Below the pieces are notes generated by a model that searched no databases, was not told where the DNA came from, and saw only the letters and a program-made list of their open reading frames with translations. Shown here piece by piece: positions 1-9,712 of a stretch of DNA of 64,000 nt. The position numbers and the translations under genes are program-made. Every line of letters begins with the position of its first letter. Within the stretch, counting starts at the first letter, position 1. Source of the stretch: Lapidilactobacillus bayanensis (GTDB lineage: Bacteria > Bacillota > Bacilli > Lactobacillales > Lactobacillaceae); assembly GCF_003946695.1 (NCBI RefSeq), contig NZ_RHOX01000007.1, positions 43,639-107,638 on the forward strand. Reading direction: 5' to 3'.

Positions 1-1109
<1,109 letters not shown>

Positions 1110-1394
1110 TTAGTCAACGATTGCCATTAAATCTTTATCGTGCAGTACTAAGTAATCTTCGCCTTCATACTTCACTTGAGAGCCGGCGAATTTATCAAAC
1201 ATCACTGTTTGACCTTCTTTAACTGATACAGGAATCTGCTTGCCATCGTCAGTTGTCTTCCCAGCACCAACAGCAACAACTGTACCTGTTTGTGGCTTTT
1301 CCTTTGCATTGCTGGCTAAGACAATCCCACCAACGGTTTCTTCTTCCTGTTTAGCAACAGTTACGATAACACGATCTCCTAAAGGTTTTAACAT
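1110..1394 (-). CDS. groES: Co-chaperonin GroES (Hsp10)
   Basis: A 94-residue co-chaperonin, the family's normal length, that caps the GroEL cavity. It begins [12 protein letters not shown] and carries the mobile-loop region [12 protein letters not shown] near residues 17-28. The ATG at 1394 is chosen because AGGGAGG-type sequence (1398-1405) precedes it; an upstream in-frame ATG would place this site inside the gene. It is the first gene of the groESL unit and lies directly behind a CIRCE operator and a good promoter, so HrcA repression is expected. Confidence 0.97.
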   Translation of the reverse strand: MLKPLGDRVIVTVAKQEEETVGGIVLASNAKEKPQTGTVVAVGAGKTTDDGKQIPVSVKEGQTVMFDKFAGSQVKYEGEDYLVLHDKDLMAIVD

Positions 1395-1432
1395 AGAAAA
1401 TCCCTCCGTTAACATTTAATTTATTTTTTAAT

Positions 1433-1476
1433 TTAGCACTCTTAATGTTCAAGTGCTAACCACAAGAAATATCATA
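1433..1476 (-). promoter_or_regulatory. CIRCE operator next to the groESL promoter
   Basis: TTAGCACTC (1433-1441), nine bases, then AAGTGCTAA (1451-1459). This matches the HrcA-binding CIRCE inverted repeat with one mismatch. Just upstream on the minus strand is the -10 TATGAT (1476-1471) with an extended TG. Confidence 0.92.
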
Positions 1477-1498
1477 ACATTATTCGAAATGAATGCAA
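1471..1498 (-). promoter_or_regulatory. groESL promoter
   Basis: On the minus strand: -35 TTGCAT (1498-1493), 16-bp spacer, -10 TATGAT (1476-1471) with the TGn extension. The start point would fall at or beside CIRCE, as expected for HrcA control. Confidence 0.75.
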
Positions 1499-1626
1499 GT
1501 ATTTAACTCTTGATTTCAATATTTTTATTCAGTCTGCAGCTTTACGTGATTTCAATGGCTCAGGGTGCTTTTTAATTGCCGCAAAAATTGATATGATAAG
1601 GATATGTTTTTTAGAAAGGAACGCTT

Positions 1627-2286
1627 ATGAACAATAAAAATGCACTCTCAAAAATCATCTACATGTTGATCACTTATCTGATTATTATGTTTCTCCCTTC
1701 GCTCGTTATTCAACTCTTCGGCTTAAAGGGCGTCACAGCTATTAATTGGCAAGTTGGGATTACCTTTGTTGGCGTCATTGCCATGCTCTGGGTCGATCAC
1801 ACTTCCGATATTAAGGCTAACCTAGAACCAGATAAGAAATTATCACTAGCCGACACAAGCTTGTACGGTCTTGGCGGTATGTTATTAATGTATGCTACTG
1901 AAATTGCCGCTTCATTGATTATCATCCTCCTATTTGGTCAGCCGACAGCTTCGCAAAATACACAAATGATTCTCACAATTGTGCGTCGCGCACCATTATT
2001 TATTGTTTATGGCGTCGTCCTCGCACCAATCATGGAAGAATTAGTTTTTCGCAAAACGATTTATGGTGTTGGTCGACAATTAATTAATCCGACTGGCGCG
2101 ATGGTAATTTCGGCCCTATTGTTTGGCCTTGCTCATAACGATAATCAGTACTTGCTAGTTTATTCTTCACTTGGTTTAATGCTTTGCTGGTTATATAAGC
2201 GCACTGGTTCAATCAGGATTAATATGATTGCTCATGGTTTATTCAATGGCATTACTATGGCGTTAGCTTTATTAGCTTTTAAATAA
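1627..2286 (+). CDS. CPBP family intramembrane metalloprotease (YdiL-like)
   Basis: A 219-residue multi-pass membrane protein of the CAAX protease/bacteriocin-processing (Abi) family. The metal site is visible: EE at 137-138 with R142 in MEELVFR, H170 in FGLAH, and H203 with N207 in IAHGLFN. Hydrophobic segments run throughout. The start follows GAAAGGA at a good distance. It lies next to groES and convergent with rex, as ydiL does in Bacillus subtilis. Members process peptides or act in bacteriocin immunity; the substrate cannot be told from sequence. Confidence 0.88.
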   Translation: MNNKNALSKIIYMLITYLIIMFLPSLVIQLFGLKGVTAINWQVGITFVGVIAMLWVDHTSDIKANLEPDKKLSLADTSLYGLGGMLLMYATEIAASLIIILLFGQPTASQNTQMILTIVRRAPLFIVYGVVLAPIMEELVFRKTIYGVGRQLINPTGAMVISALLFGLAHNDNQYLLVYSSLGLMLCWLYKRTGSIRINMIAHGLFNGITMALALLAFK

Positions 2287-2354
2287 ATAAGTGCAACGAT
2301 TTCTGTTGACTGAACTCATTAATCAAATTGCTAAAATTTAGCCACAAATTTAGC

Positions 2355-2386
2355 CACAAAAAAAGAATGGCACTTAAGCCATTCTC
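2355..2386 (-). terminator. Terminator of rex
   Basis: GAATGGC (2365-2371), six-base loop, GCCATTC (2378-2384). On the minus strand it is followed by a run of seven U (A-run 2358-2364). It lies just past the rex stop and could also stop plus-strand transcripts from the protease gene. Confidence 0.88.
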
Positions 2387-2401
2387 ATTATTTCAACTTG
2401 T

Positions 2402-3097
2402 TTAATTATTCAAATTTGGTGTTGCGGTTAAGTTCTCTTTAGCCATCGGATTAATTAAACTACCGTCTTCTTTGAAATTATCCAAGAAGTAAATCAAAGT
2501 TTGTAATTCATTAGCAAGATCAACATTATGAACACGAATGTCGTCAGGAACACTAACACGTAACGGCGTAAAGTTCAAGATGCCGCGAATGCCGATTTTA
2601 ACCAATTCATCGGTAATCTCTTGAGCGTGTTCCATTGGGACAGATAAGATGACGATGTCAATTTGTTGTTGCTGTAATTGCTCCTTTAACTCAGCCATCT
2701 TATAGATAGGCACACCGCTTTGAATCGTACCCGTAATTTCAGGATCAATGTCAAATGCAGCGCTAATGCGAATATTATTCGTTTGACGGAAGTTATAGTT
2801 CAATAGCGCATGACCTAAATTACCAACACCGATTAGCGCAACGTTAGTCAAATGATCTTGATTCAATAAGCGCTTAAAGAACGCCAATAATGATTCAACA
2901 TCATAACCATAACCACGTTTGCCTAATGCACCGAAATAAGAGAAATCACGCCGAATTGTGGCGCTATCTACTTTCACTGCCTCAGACAGGTCCGCAGAAG
3001 AGAATTTAGTTTTTTCACTATCGTGTAAGAATTGTAAATAACGATAGTATAATGGTAACCGTCTAGCGGTTGCCTTAGGAATCTTTACTTCAGCCAT
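2402..3097 (-). CDS. rex: Redox-sensing transcriptional repressor Rex
   Basis: A 231-residue repressor that senses NADH/NAD+ and controls fermentation and respiration genes. The N-terminal winged helix contains [20 protein letters not shown] (residues 45-64), typical of Rex. The Rossmann domain carries GVGNLG at 90-95. The start follows AGGTGT. The C-terminus is slightly longer than the common ~210-215 residues. A candidate Rex operator lies just upstream of its own promoter, so it is probably autoregulated. Position beside the ABC-F gene and near groESL matches other Firmicutes. Confidence 0.96.
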   Translation of the reverse strand: MAEVKIPKATARRLPLYYRYLQFLHDSEKTKFSSADLSEAVKVDSATIRRDFSYFGALGKRGYGYDVESLLAFFKRLLNQDHLTNVALIGVGNLGHALLNYNFRQTNNIRISAAFDIDPEITGTIQSGVPIYKMAELKEQLQQQQIDIVILSVPMEHAQEITDELVKIGIRGILNFTPLRVSVPDDIRVHNVDLANELQTLIYFLDNFKEDGSLINPMAKENLTATPNLNN

Positions 3098-3123
3098 TGC
3101 TGAAACACCTCAGACTTTCAAAC

Positions 3124-3152
3124 AATTTAGTTGATACGATGATTCTTGTCAA
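3124..3152 (-). promoter_or_regulatory. rex promoter
   Basis: Minus strand: TTGACA (3152-3147), 17-bp spacer, TAAATT (3129-3124). The rex start is about 27 bp further on. Confidence 0.7.
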
Positions 3153-3158
3153 TTATCA

Positions 3159-3176
3159 TTATGAATTATTCCACAA
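3159..3176 (-). promoter_or_regulatory. Candidate Rex operator
   Basis: The minus strand reads TTGTGGAATAATTCATAA, which matches 16 of 18 positions of the Rex consensus (TTGTGAA-W4-TTCACAA as I know it). It lies 6 bp upstream of the rex -35 box, a place suited to autoregulation. Confidence 0.68.
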
Positions 3177-3345
3177 TTTTGCTAAATAAACAACAATATT
3201 TATGCTATGTATCATAGTCAATTCGTGAATTTTTTTCAAGCAAGTTGCCTCATTGCCTAACTGACGCAATTACGTGGCTTGCAAATGACTTAATAAAAAT
3301 AATTAAGTTTTCATTAATTTAGATTATCCGTTTTTGGAGGTTATT

Positions 3346-5250
3346 ATGATTATTTTACAAGCACAGCAAGTCGCCCGTTTCTTCGGTGCTGAAGTGCTCT
3401 TTGACAAAGTAAATCTTGAAATTCAAGATCATGCACGAATTGGATTAGTCGGCGTTAACGGCGCGGGTAAATCAACCCTACTGCGGATTATTGCTGGGAT
3501 TGATCCACCTGATCAAGGGCAGATCGTCATTAATAAAGGGACGACTTTGGGTTATTTGGCTCAGAATAGTGGCCTGGATTCCACCAAAACAATCTTCGCG
3601 GAAATGTTGACGGTTTTCACAAATTTACAACATATGGCCCAACAACTTAAAGCAATCGAGCAACAATTAATTGAGCGCCCCACTGATACTAACCTACTGG
3701 CAAACTACGACACGCTACAAACTGCTTTTAAAGCACAAAACGGCTACAGTTATGAGACGGAAATTAAAACAGTCTTAAACGGGTTTCAATTTCCCGAGAC
3801 AACTTACGAGATGTCGGTTGCTTCATTATCCGGTGGTGAACGTTCTCGACTCGCCTTGGCCAAAATTTTGCTGCAAAAGCCCGATATTTTGATCCTAGAC
3901 GAGCCCACCAACCATTTGGATATTGAGACCCTCAACTGGTTGGAAACGTACTTACAAGGTTATCCAGGCGCTTTACTGACCGTTTCTCATGATCAGTACT
4001 TCTTGGATCACGTTGCCAAGGAAATCTACGCGCTTTCGCGGCATCAATTGAAACATTATCGTGGTAATTATACCAACTATTTGGAACAAGCCGCCGCTGA
4101 ACAAAAGCATGCAGAAAAAGAATACGAATTACAACAAACTGAAATTAAAAAATTACAAACTTTCGTTGATAAAAATTTAACGCGCGCTTCAACAACGAAA
4201 CGCGCCCAAGCCCGGCAAAAGCAATTGGACAAGATGGTGCGATTAGACAAGCCCCAGAGTAGCGAACAATCAGCGCATTTTCGTTTTGAAATTACCGAAG
4301 AAACGGGTAAAGAAGTTTTATTCGTCAAAGATTTGGCTGTTGGTTATGATAGCGTCATGTCTACTCCCATTACTTTTGACGTGCGCAAGCAGCAACGTGT
4401 TGCGATTATTGGTGCCAATGGCATTGGTAAATCAACCCTCGTTAAGACGCTGCTCGATGAAATTCCCGCATTGGCTGGTACCTTCAAATTTGGCGCTAAT
4501 GTTGCGATTGGTTACTACGATCAGAACCAAGATCAGCTAGACCCTAAGAAAACCGTTTTAGACACGATCTGGGATGAACATCCCCTATTGCCGGAACAAC
4601 AAATTCGCAATGTCTTGGGCAGCTTTCTCTTTCGTGGCGAAGATGTTAAAAAGATGGTACACCAACTTTCTGGCGGTGAAAAAGCCCGCTTATTATTAAC
4701 TAAGTTAGCAATGGAAAAGCGTAACGTTCTAATTATGGATGAACCGACGAACCATTTAGACATTCAAAGTAAGGAAGTTTTAGAAGATGCTCTCGCAAAT
4801 TTTGCAGGCACTTTGATTTTTGTTTCGCATGACCGTTATTTCATCAACAGTTTAGCCGACACGATCGTTGAAATTGACACACAAGGAAGTCATCTTTACC
4901 AAGGCAATTATGATTTTTATTTAGAAAAACGCGCCGGTGAAACGACTGTTGTTGAACAAAAAGCCGCCGAACCAATTAGTGATAACCAAGCCGCCTTCAT
5001 TGCTGACAAAAATAAACAAAAAGAGGTGCGCAGAATTAAGCGTGCCATTGAAAATGTAGAACAACAATTACAAGAACTTGATAGTGAAAACCAACGAATT
5101 CAACAAGCGATGACTGCCCCTGAAATTTTAAATGATTTTCAAAAGCTAGCCGATTTGCAGTCCGACTTGGAAAGAAACGAACAACAACAAGAAACAACCG
5201 AAGCCCTCTGGTTGCAAGCATCGGAAGAGTTAGAGCAAATGAGTGATTAA
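3346..5250 (+). CDS. ydiF: ABC-F ATPase, YdiF type (ribosome-associated)
   Basis: A 634-residue soluble protein with two ABC domains and no membrane segment, as in ABC-F translation factors. Domain 1 has Walker A GVNGAGKST, signature LSGGERSRLALA and Walker B ILILDEPTNHLD. Domain 2 has GANGIGKST, LSGGEKARLLLT and VLIMDEPTNHLD. Both catalytic glutamates are present. A charged linker separates the domains and a coiled coil ends the protein. The ATG at 3346 follows GGAGG; an upstream TTG would overlap that site. It lies beside rex, as ydiF lies beside ydiH in Bacillus. An antibiotic-resistance role is possible but not indicated. Confidence 0.93.
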   Translation: MIILQAQQVARFFGAEVLFDKVNLEIQDHARIGLVGVNGAGKSTLLRIIAGIDPPDQGQIVINKGTTLGYLAQNSGLDSTKTIFAEMLTVFTNLQHMAQQLKAIEQQLIERPTDTNLLANYDTLQTAFKAQNGYSYETEIKTVLNGFQFPETTYEMSVASLSGGERSRLALAKILLQKPDILILDEPTNHLDIETLNWLETYLQGYPGALLTVSHDQYFLDHVAKEIYALSRHQLKHYRGNYTNYLEQAAAEQKHAEKEYELQQTEIKKLQTFVDKNLTRASTTKRAQARQKQLDKMVRLDKPQSSEQSAHFRFEITEETGKEVLFVKDLAVGYDSVMSTPITFDVRKQQRVAIIGANGIGKSTLVKTLLDEIPALAGTFKFGANVAIGYYDQNQDQLDPKKTVLDTIWDEHPLLPEQQIRNVLGSFLFRGEDVKKMVHQLSGGEKARLLLTKLAMEKRNVLIMDEPTNHLDIQSKEVLEDALANFAGTLIFVSHDRYFINSLADTIVEIDTQGSHLYQGNYDFYLEKRAGETTVVEQKAAEPISDNQAAFIADKNKQKEVRRIKRAIENVEQQLQELDSENQRIQQAMTAPEILNDFQKLADLQSDLERNEQQQETTEALWLQASEELEQMSD

Positions 5251-5315
5251 TCGTTGCTATAGCCGTGATTGCGCATCAGAACATAGGCGCGTACTAAATA
5301 GTAATCATAAAAATC

Positions 5316-5896
5316 CTAGAACCGTTATGTTGAGCTTCTTCGCGCCTACGGAAAATACGCTGGTGGAACGCTGCGAGTATTGATTTGAGCCAAATCAAAG
5401 CCCAATTTGTCTCAAATGCAAACTTTCTTGTAAGTGGTAAACCACTAACAAGAATGCCGCGGCTGACCGCGATTTTCCTCCGGCACTGACAAACGAGATG
5501 TGGTGTGATTTAATCGTAAATTTATGCTTCTAAAAATTAGAAGGTAATTCAACCACTCGTCAACTCTGCGCTTGCGCAAAGGTTGCCACCTTGTTTGTTT
5601 AGTGAGGGAAAATAAATGCCGCTCAGTGGTGAGATTGTTGTTGCAGCTTTAGCTGTTACTACAAGACCTGTCTTGGAGACAATTTTGCAAAAATTGGCTT
5701 CAAGCAGTGTCCACCACGTTCCAGCGAAAGTATTTATTTTCTCTCACGGTACTCACTATGCTTCGTATGCAACCTTTGCGCAAGCACGAAGAAGGACTAG
5801 ATAGCAGTTTTAGTTTCTACTATTTCGCATTGCAACGTGCACGTTCCATAAGCAGCCCTTGTGCAAGTGTAGAGAACCACAACAAAACAGTTTTAG
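5316..5896 (+). repeat. Family B element, copy B1 (twin-hairpin element with terminal inverted repeats)
   Basis: A 581-bp non-coding element between the convergent ydiF and PTS IIB genes. It begins CTAGAACCGTTATGTTG and ends with the related reverse complement (…AACAAAACAGTTTTAG). The left module has arms GGAAAATACGC and GCGATTTTCC; its apical hairpin is GTGG-TAAA-CCAC at 5434-5445. The right module has arms TTGCGCAAAGGTTGC and GCAACCTTTGCGCAA; its apical hairpin is CAGC-TTTA-GCTG at 5644-5655. The right arm is partly duplicated at 5785-5896. Open frames inside reflect the repeat and have no ribosome-binding site. Confidence 0.85.
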
Positions 5897-5921
5897 CATC
5901 TAGCACCCAAACTAAAAACAG

Positions 5922-5972
5922 ACAAAAAGAGAGCAAAATCAAATGATTACTTTGATTCCGCTCTCTTTTATT
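5922..5972 (-). terminator. Terminator after the PTS IIB gene
   Basis: Long hairpin with outer stem AAAGAGAGC/GCTCTCTTT and inner stem AATCAAA/TTTGATT. On the minus strand a T-run follows. It is placed to end transcription of the IIB gene and may act in both directions. Confidence 0.8.
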
Positions 5973-5988
5973 TAGGATAATTTTAAAT

Positions 5989-6309
5989 TTAGTTGCCCAT
6001 CAACTTTTCAGCTTGAGCAAGTACTGTTGCACCGTCCATCATGCCATAAGCACGCATGTCGATAACTGCGACAGGAATATTCTTGTCAGCAAGCTTCTGT
6101 TGGAATTGGCTCAACATGAAACGAACTTGTGGTCCAAGCAACATAACATTAACATCATTAGATGCTAATGCGTTGTCAGCATCGCCTGCAGCTGTAGCAA
6201 AGATTTTTGCTTCAATACCTTTTGCCTCTGCAGCTTTTTGCATTTTTGTAACAAGTAGACTAGTTGACATACCAGCACTACATACTAACATAATCGTTTT
6301 TTCAGCCAT
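5989..6309 (-). CDS. PTS lactose/cellobiose-family IIB component, solitary
   Basis: A 106-residue phosphocarrier domain of the phosphotransferase system. It passes phosphate from IIA to sugar on the IIC permease. The phosphorylated cysteine is C10 in MLVCSAGMSTSLLV, the P-loop of the Lac/Cel IIB family. Length is normal for a free-standing IIB. No IIA, IIC or glycosidase gene is adjacent, so its partner must be encoded elsewhere or it has a regulatory role. The start follows AAAGGAGCG. A cre-like sequence upstream suggests possible CcpA control. Confidence 0.9.
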   Translation of the reverse strand: MAEKTIMLVCSAGMSTSLLVTKMQKAAEAKGIEAKIFATAAGDADNALASNDVNVMLLGPQVRFMLSQFQQKLADKNIPVAVIDMRAYGMMDGATVLAQAEKLMGN

Positions 6310-6336
6310 TGTAAAAACGCTCCTTTAATGTTTACA

Positions 6337-6357
6337 TGAAAGTATTAATCGCTTTCA
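6337..6357 (-). promoter_or_regulatory. cre-like inverted repeat upstream of PTS IIB
   Basis: The minus strand reads TGAAAGCG then ends CTTTCA, an inverted repeat TGAAAG-N9-CTTTCA. The left half fits the catabolite-responsive element well; the right half does not. This is a weak call. Confidence 0.35.
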
Positions 6358-6499
6358 ATATAGGAAAAGCATATCCCAAATTGCTGATGCTGTCAATCAT
6401 TTATCATCATAAATGAGAACGTTCCCTCAAGATTAAACAAACTGACCAACGCCAAGAAAGGGCGTGTTGCACGTCTGTCAAACTTAGTGTAACTTTTTT

Positions 6500-7525
6500 C
6501 TATACTAAATCCAAACTTGGAACGGCATTTAAAGCTAAGTCGGCAAATGGTACGTCAGTCGCTAGTTGAACAGAGGCTGCCGCGCCGATCATTGCAGCAT
6601 TATCACCACATAAGCGTAGCGGTGGAATAATCAAAGTCATTTCAGGATGCTCAGCAGCCAAAGTTGCGGTTAACCGTTCACGCAAACCTTGATTAGCTGC
6701 AACACCACCGGCGACAACCAATTGTTGAACCGGATGGTCTGCAAGTGCACGCAGCGTTTTACCAACTAAGACATCACAAACACTCGCTTGAAAACTTGCC
6801 GCTAAATCTGCGCGGTTCAATGTTTCACCAAGCTGATCAGCGTGATGAACGGTATTGATAAAAGCACTCTTTAACCCACTGAAACTGAAGTCAAGATTGT
6901 CTTCATCAAGCATTGCCCGTGGAAATTTGAAGGTATCCTGACCTTGATGCGCGAGCGCGTCAACTTCTTTGCCAGCAGGATAATTAATGCCGAGAACCCG
7001 GCCGATTTTGTCATAGGCTTCACCAGCTGCATCGTCGCGCGTTTCCCCTAATAATTGATACTGATTAGGTGCACTGACTAAAACAAGTTCTGTATGACCA
7101 CCAGATACCACTAGCACCATAAATGGGTACGTTAGCGGCGTAATAAGCTGGGCCGCATAAATATGCCCAGCCAGATGATTAACAGGGATCAGTGGCAAAT
7201 GGTGGGCAAATGAGATAGCTTTCGCTGCACAGATGCCAATTAATAATGAACCGACTAATCCGGGACCATAAGTGACGGCCACTGCTGTCAAATCATCATA
7301 ATCAACCCCAGCTTCCTGCAGCGCTAAACCAGTGCAATTCAAAATCTGTTCGACATGATGACGGCTGGCAACTTCCGGAACGACCCCACCAAACCGCTGG
7401 TGACTTTTAATTTGGGTGGCAATGATATTACTCAGAATTTTGTTGCCATTCTCGATGACTGCCACACTAGTCTCATCACAACTACTTTCAAACGCTAAAA
7501 TAAGTTCACGTTGCTTGTTTATCAA
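6500..7525 (-). CDS. tsaD: tRNA threonylcarbamoyladenosine synthase catalytic subunit TsaD
   Basis: A 341-residue ASKHA-fold enzyme that transfers the threonylcarbamoyl group to A37 of ANN-decoding tRNAs, working with TsaB and TsaE. The iron site HLAGH is at 117-121, and [12 protein letters not shown] and the C-terminal CGDNAAMIG are family hallmarks. The only good start is TTG at 7525, followed by ATAAACAAGC; its ribosome-binding site is weak (AGAGTGA). It follows rimI by 31 bp and tsaB before that, the usual ydiCDE-type order. Confidence 0.95.
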   Translation of the reverse strand: MINKQRELILAFESSCDETSVAVIENGNKILSNIIATQIKSHQRFGGVVPEVASRHHVEQILNCTGLALQEAGVDYDDLTAVAVTYGPGLVGSLLIGICAAKAISFAHHLPLIPVNHLAGHIYAAQLITPLTYPFMVLVVSGGHTELVLVSAPNQYQLLGETRDDAAGEAYDKIGRVLGINYPAGKEVDALAHQGQDTFKFPRAMLDEDNLDFSFSGLKSAFINTVHHADQLGETLNRADLAASFQASVCDVLVGKTLRALADHPVQQLVVAGGVAANQGLRERLTATLAAEHPEMTLIIPPLRLCGDNAAMIGAAASVQLATDVPFADLALNAVPSLDLV

Positions 7526-7556
7526 TATTTTTCACTCTACTTTTTGAATACGCCAA

Positions 7557-8108
7557 TTAATCGACCAAGAGGAGTTCCATCGAAACAGCATCCTCGTGAT
7601 CAGCGATATAATAATTTTTTTTAATTTTACGATCAACAAAGCCTAACTGGTGATACAGGTGTTTAGCAGCGTCATTGGACACTTTTGCCTCTAAAGTCAC
7701 GAATGAACAGTTAGTCTGCTTCGCTTGGTCGATCATAAATAACATGAGCTGCTTACCTAAACCCAAGTTTTGCCAATGTCGCACAATGGCCACATTGGTA
7801 ATATGCAATTCTAAATCACTGTACCAGGCGCCAATAAAACCGATTAATTCATCACTCGGCGTAAATAAACCAACATACAAGTGACGCTCGCGCTTATTAA
7901 CCTCATTTAGAAAAACCAGACGATTCCAAGGTGTTTGTCCTTGATAAACATCGCGCTGAATAGCCAATAATTGATCCATATTGGCTGATTTTAAGCGTCG
8001 CAAATGATAGGTCAATCCCTGATGATTAAACGTCACTTCAGTGAACTGATCGACACTATCTGCTTCTTTAGTAACGGGTTGAAAGAGATGCTTAAACTTG
8101 TTCAACAT
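7557..8108 (-). CDS. rimI: Ribosomal protein alanine N-acetyltransferase RimI-like (GNAT)
   Basis: A 183-residue GNAT acetyltransferase. The acetyl-CoA motif is VRHWQNLGLGKQLM, followed by a C-terminal NDAAKHLYHQLGF segment typical of RimI, which acetylates ribosomal protein S18 and may act on other proteins. The ATG at 8108 is chosen because GAGGAA precedes it. The gene overlaps the end of tsaB by 17 bp, implying translational coupling. It has about 30 more N-terminal residues than minimal RimI proteins. The target is inferred from synteny between tsaB and tsaD. Confidence 0.9.
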   Translation of the reverse strand: MLNKFKHLFQPVTKEADSVDQFTEVTFNHQGLTYHLRRLKSANMDQLLAIQRDVYQGQTPWNRLVFLNEVNKRERHLYVGLFTPSDELIGFIGAWYSDLELHITNVAIVRHWQNLGLGKQLMLFMIDQAKQTNCSFVTLEAKVSNDAAKHLYHQLGFVDRKIKKNYYIADHEDAVSMELLLVD

Positions 8109-8832
8109 AATGATCAGATTCCTCGTGGGGATGTTGCGCCAACCAGTTAACTTCCGCCTCGGTTTTCCGTAAATAAGTGGGTGCAAAACGATTCAGATCA
8201 GCAACTGGTTGTTGATCTTGAATTAACAGATCAAACTCACTAGCACGCGGTAAAGTCGCCTCACCGTCAGCAAAAAGGCAGGTGAACTCGGGTAATTGTT
8301 CTGTGAAAAAGGCCTGCTGATCAGCATCAACCTGACCACCAAAACAAACCTGTTGTACACCACTCGCTTTAATTTGGTCAACAATTTCAGTTCGATCTAG
8401 ATAGGCATCAGCTGCCAATTGTTGCAGCTTGCCCTTTTGCCACTGGTAACAGCCAGCAAAGAAGTGCGCTCGTCGTGCATCAATCAACGGGATAATTAAG
8501 GCTTCGTTATTTTGACGCCAAGGCAACGTCAACGCTCTTAAACTAGAAATTGCATAAACTGGCTTGTTCAACGTCCAAGCTAATGTTTTAGCTGTTGTCA
8601 CGGCAATGCGAACACCAGTATAGGAGCCCGGTCCAGCTGCGACAATCAATTGATCGACCGCTTCAATTTCAACTTGAGCAAGTTTCAGCACTTCCGCGAT
8701 TGCTGGCATCAAAGTCACGCTATGATTTTTGGGCCAGGAAGTTTGGATGGTTGCCAGTGGTTGATGATTGTTAATGACGGCAACACTCAAAGGTATTGCG
8801 GATGTATCAAGTGCGAGGGTTAACAACAACAA
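8092..8832 (-). CDS. tsaB: TsaB, partner of TsaD in tRNA t6A synthesis
   Basis: A 246-residue ASKHA-fold scaffold of the threonylcarbamoyl-adenosine complex. It shows LALDTSAIPLSVAV at the start and the family motif GPGSYTGVRIAVTTAKTLAW around residues 68-87. Initiation is odd: three consecutive TTG codons (8832, 8829, 8826) follow AAGAGG, and no in-frame ATG exists. By spacing the second or third TTG is more likely than the first, so the protein may be one or two residues shorter. It heads the tsaB-rimI-tsaD unit. Confidence 0.94.
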   Translation of the reverse strand: MLLLTLALDTSAIPLSVAVINNHQPLATIQTSWPKNHSVTLMPAIAEVLKLAQVEIEAVDQLIVAAGPGSYTGVRIAVTTAKTLAWTLNKPVYAISSLRALTLPWRQNNEALIIPLIDARRAHFFAGCYQWQKGKLQQLAADAYLDRTEIVDQIKASGVQQVCFGGQVDADQQAFFTEQLPEFTCLFADGEATLPRASEFDLLIQDQQPVADLNRFAPTYLRKTEAEVNWLAQHPHEESDHYVEQV

Positions 8833-8984
8833 CGCCTCTTTTCATTAAGATAATAAAAACATTCTACCACAAAATAAAAAATCGCGTACGCTAGAAAACG
8901 GACACGACTTGAATTTGGAATTTTAATTTTCATTGACATGACGAATATGCGTTACCTCAGTCAATCGGCGCCATATTGAGCTGG

Positions 8985-9518
8985 CTAAGACAGTCGATCG
9001 GTCAAATGCAGGCGATCGCTGATTTGTAAAATATAATAAATCCCAAAAAAGTAAATCGGAATCATGATTAATTCTTTCGGCAGTCTGGTCATCAATAAAG
9101 GCCAGAATGGTGTCTGATACATCCAATAAAGCAATAACGTATTTAGAACTAAGTTAATTCCCAAATTTACCAACAAGGCCAGTGCTAAGACGCGCCATTT
9201 CTTAATCACCGGCATCGTTCGATGATCCAACAACCAGCCATACAAGATACCACTCAGAATGGCAACCACAGTAAACGCGGGATTAAATGGACCATTGGGG
9301 AATAACGAAGCACTTAAGACGTCACTAATTGCCCCAGCAATCCCCGCATAAAACGGGCCATACCAATAACCGATCAACGCGCTAATTAGAAACGTCGCGC
9401 TTAGCTGCAAATAACTTGTCCCAAAAGCAAAACGTCCCACGACCAACCGGACGGCAATGAGAATTGCCAGATAAACCAATCGTGTTAACCGTACTTGATA
9501 CTTTGTCATACTATTCAT
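8985..9518 (-). CDS. folT: ECF transporter S component for folate (FolT)
   Basis: A 178-residue integral membrane protein with about six hydrophobic helices, the size of an ECF substrate-binding subunit. It would capture folate and dock on the shared EcfA-A'-T module encoded elsewhere. Substrate assignment rests on the THF riboswitch directly upstream and on the FPNGPFNPAFT segment, which resembles FolT. The ATG at 9518 follows GGAGTGG; an in-frame start 10 codons upstream would bury that site. The site itself is part of a small hairpin (CTCC-A6-GGAG) that could be opened or closed by the riboswitch. Confidence 0.85.
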   Translation of the reverse strand: MNSMTKYQVRLTRLVYLAILIAVRLVVGRFAFGTSYLQLSATFLISALIGYWYGPFYAGIAGAISDVLSASLFPNGPFNPAFTVVAILSGILYGWLLDHRTMPVIKKWRVLALALLVNLGINLVLNTLLLYWMYQTPFWPLLMTRLPKELIMIPIYFFGIYYILQISDRLHLTDRLS

Positions 9519-9557
9519 TTCGACCACTCCTTTTTTGGAGCGCCACAAAAACTACAA

Positions 9558-9651
9558 TGCGGCGAATGCGGCAACTAAATCGCGGGTCTCCCCTTTTTGT
9601 CCGATGTTCACATTCCGTTCCATCAGCACTTAACGCTTAGTCGCCTACTCC
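9558..9651 (-). ncRNA. Tetrahydrofolate (THF-I) riboswitch
   Basis: The minus strand starts GGAGTAGGCGACTAA (9651-9637) and contains GCGTTAAGTG, the most diagnostic THF-I string. It continues with GAACGGAATGT and closes with CGCGATTTAGTTGCCGCATT. GACTAA pairs with TTTAGTT to form the closing stem. Downstream, CTCC-A6-GGAG encloses the folT ribosome-binding site, which suggests control of translation initiation. Recognition is from the remembered consensus, not a covariance search. Confidence 0.85.
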
Positions 9652-9712
9652 GAATAGTAAAAATAATATTACATTTGTTATTCAAGTACAAGTCATTTAT
9701 TTTAATTCTACA

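Noticed and set aside
3221..3240. Second Rex-like site (CGTGAATTTTTTTCAAG)
   Set aside because: One base out of register and several mismatches; the site at 3159 is much better.
5616..5946. Open frames of 62 and 79 codons inside family B copy B1
   Set aside because: They follow the repeat arms, lack ribosome-binding sites and reappear as shadows in other copies.
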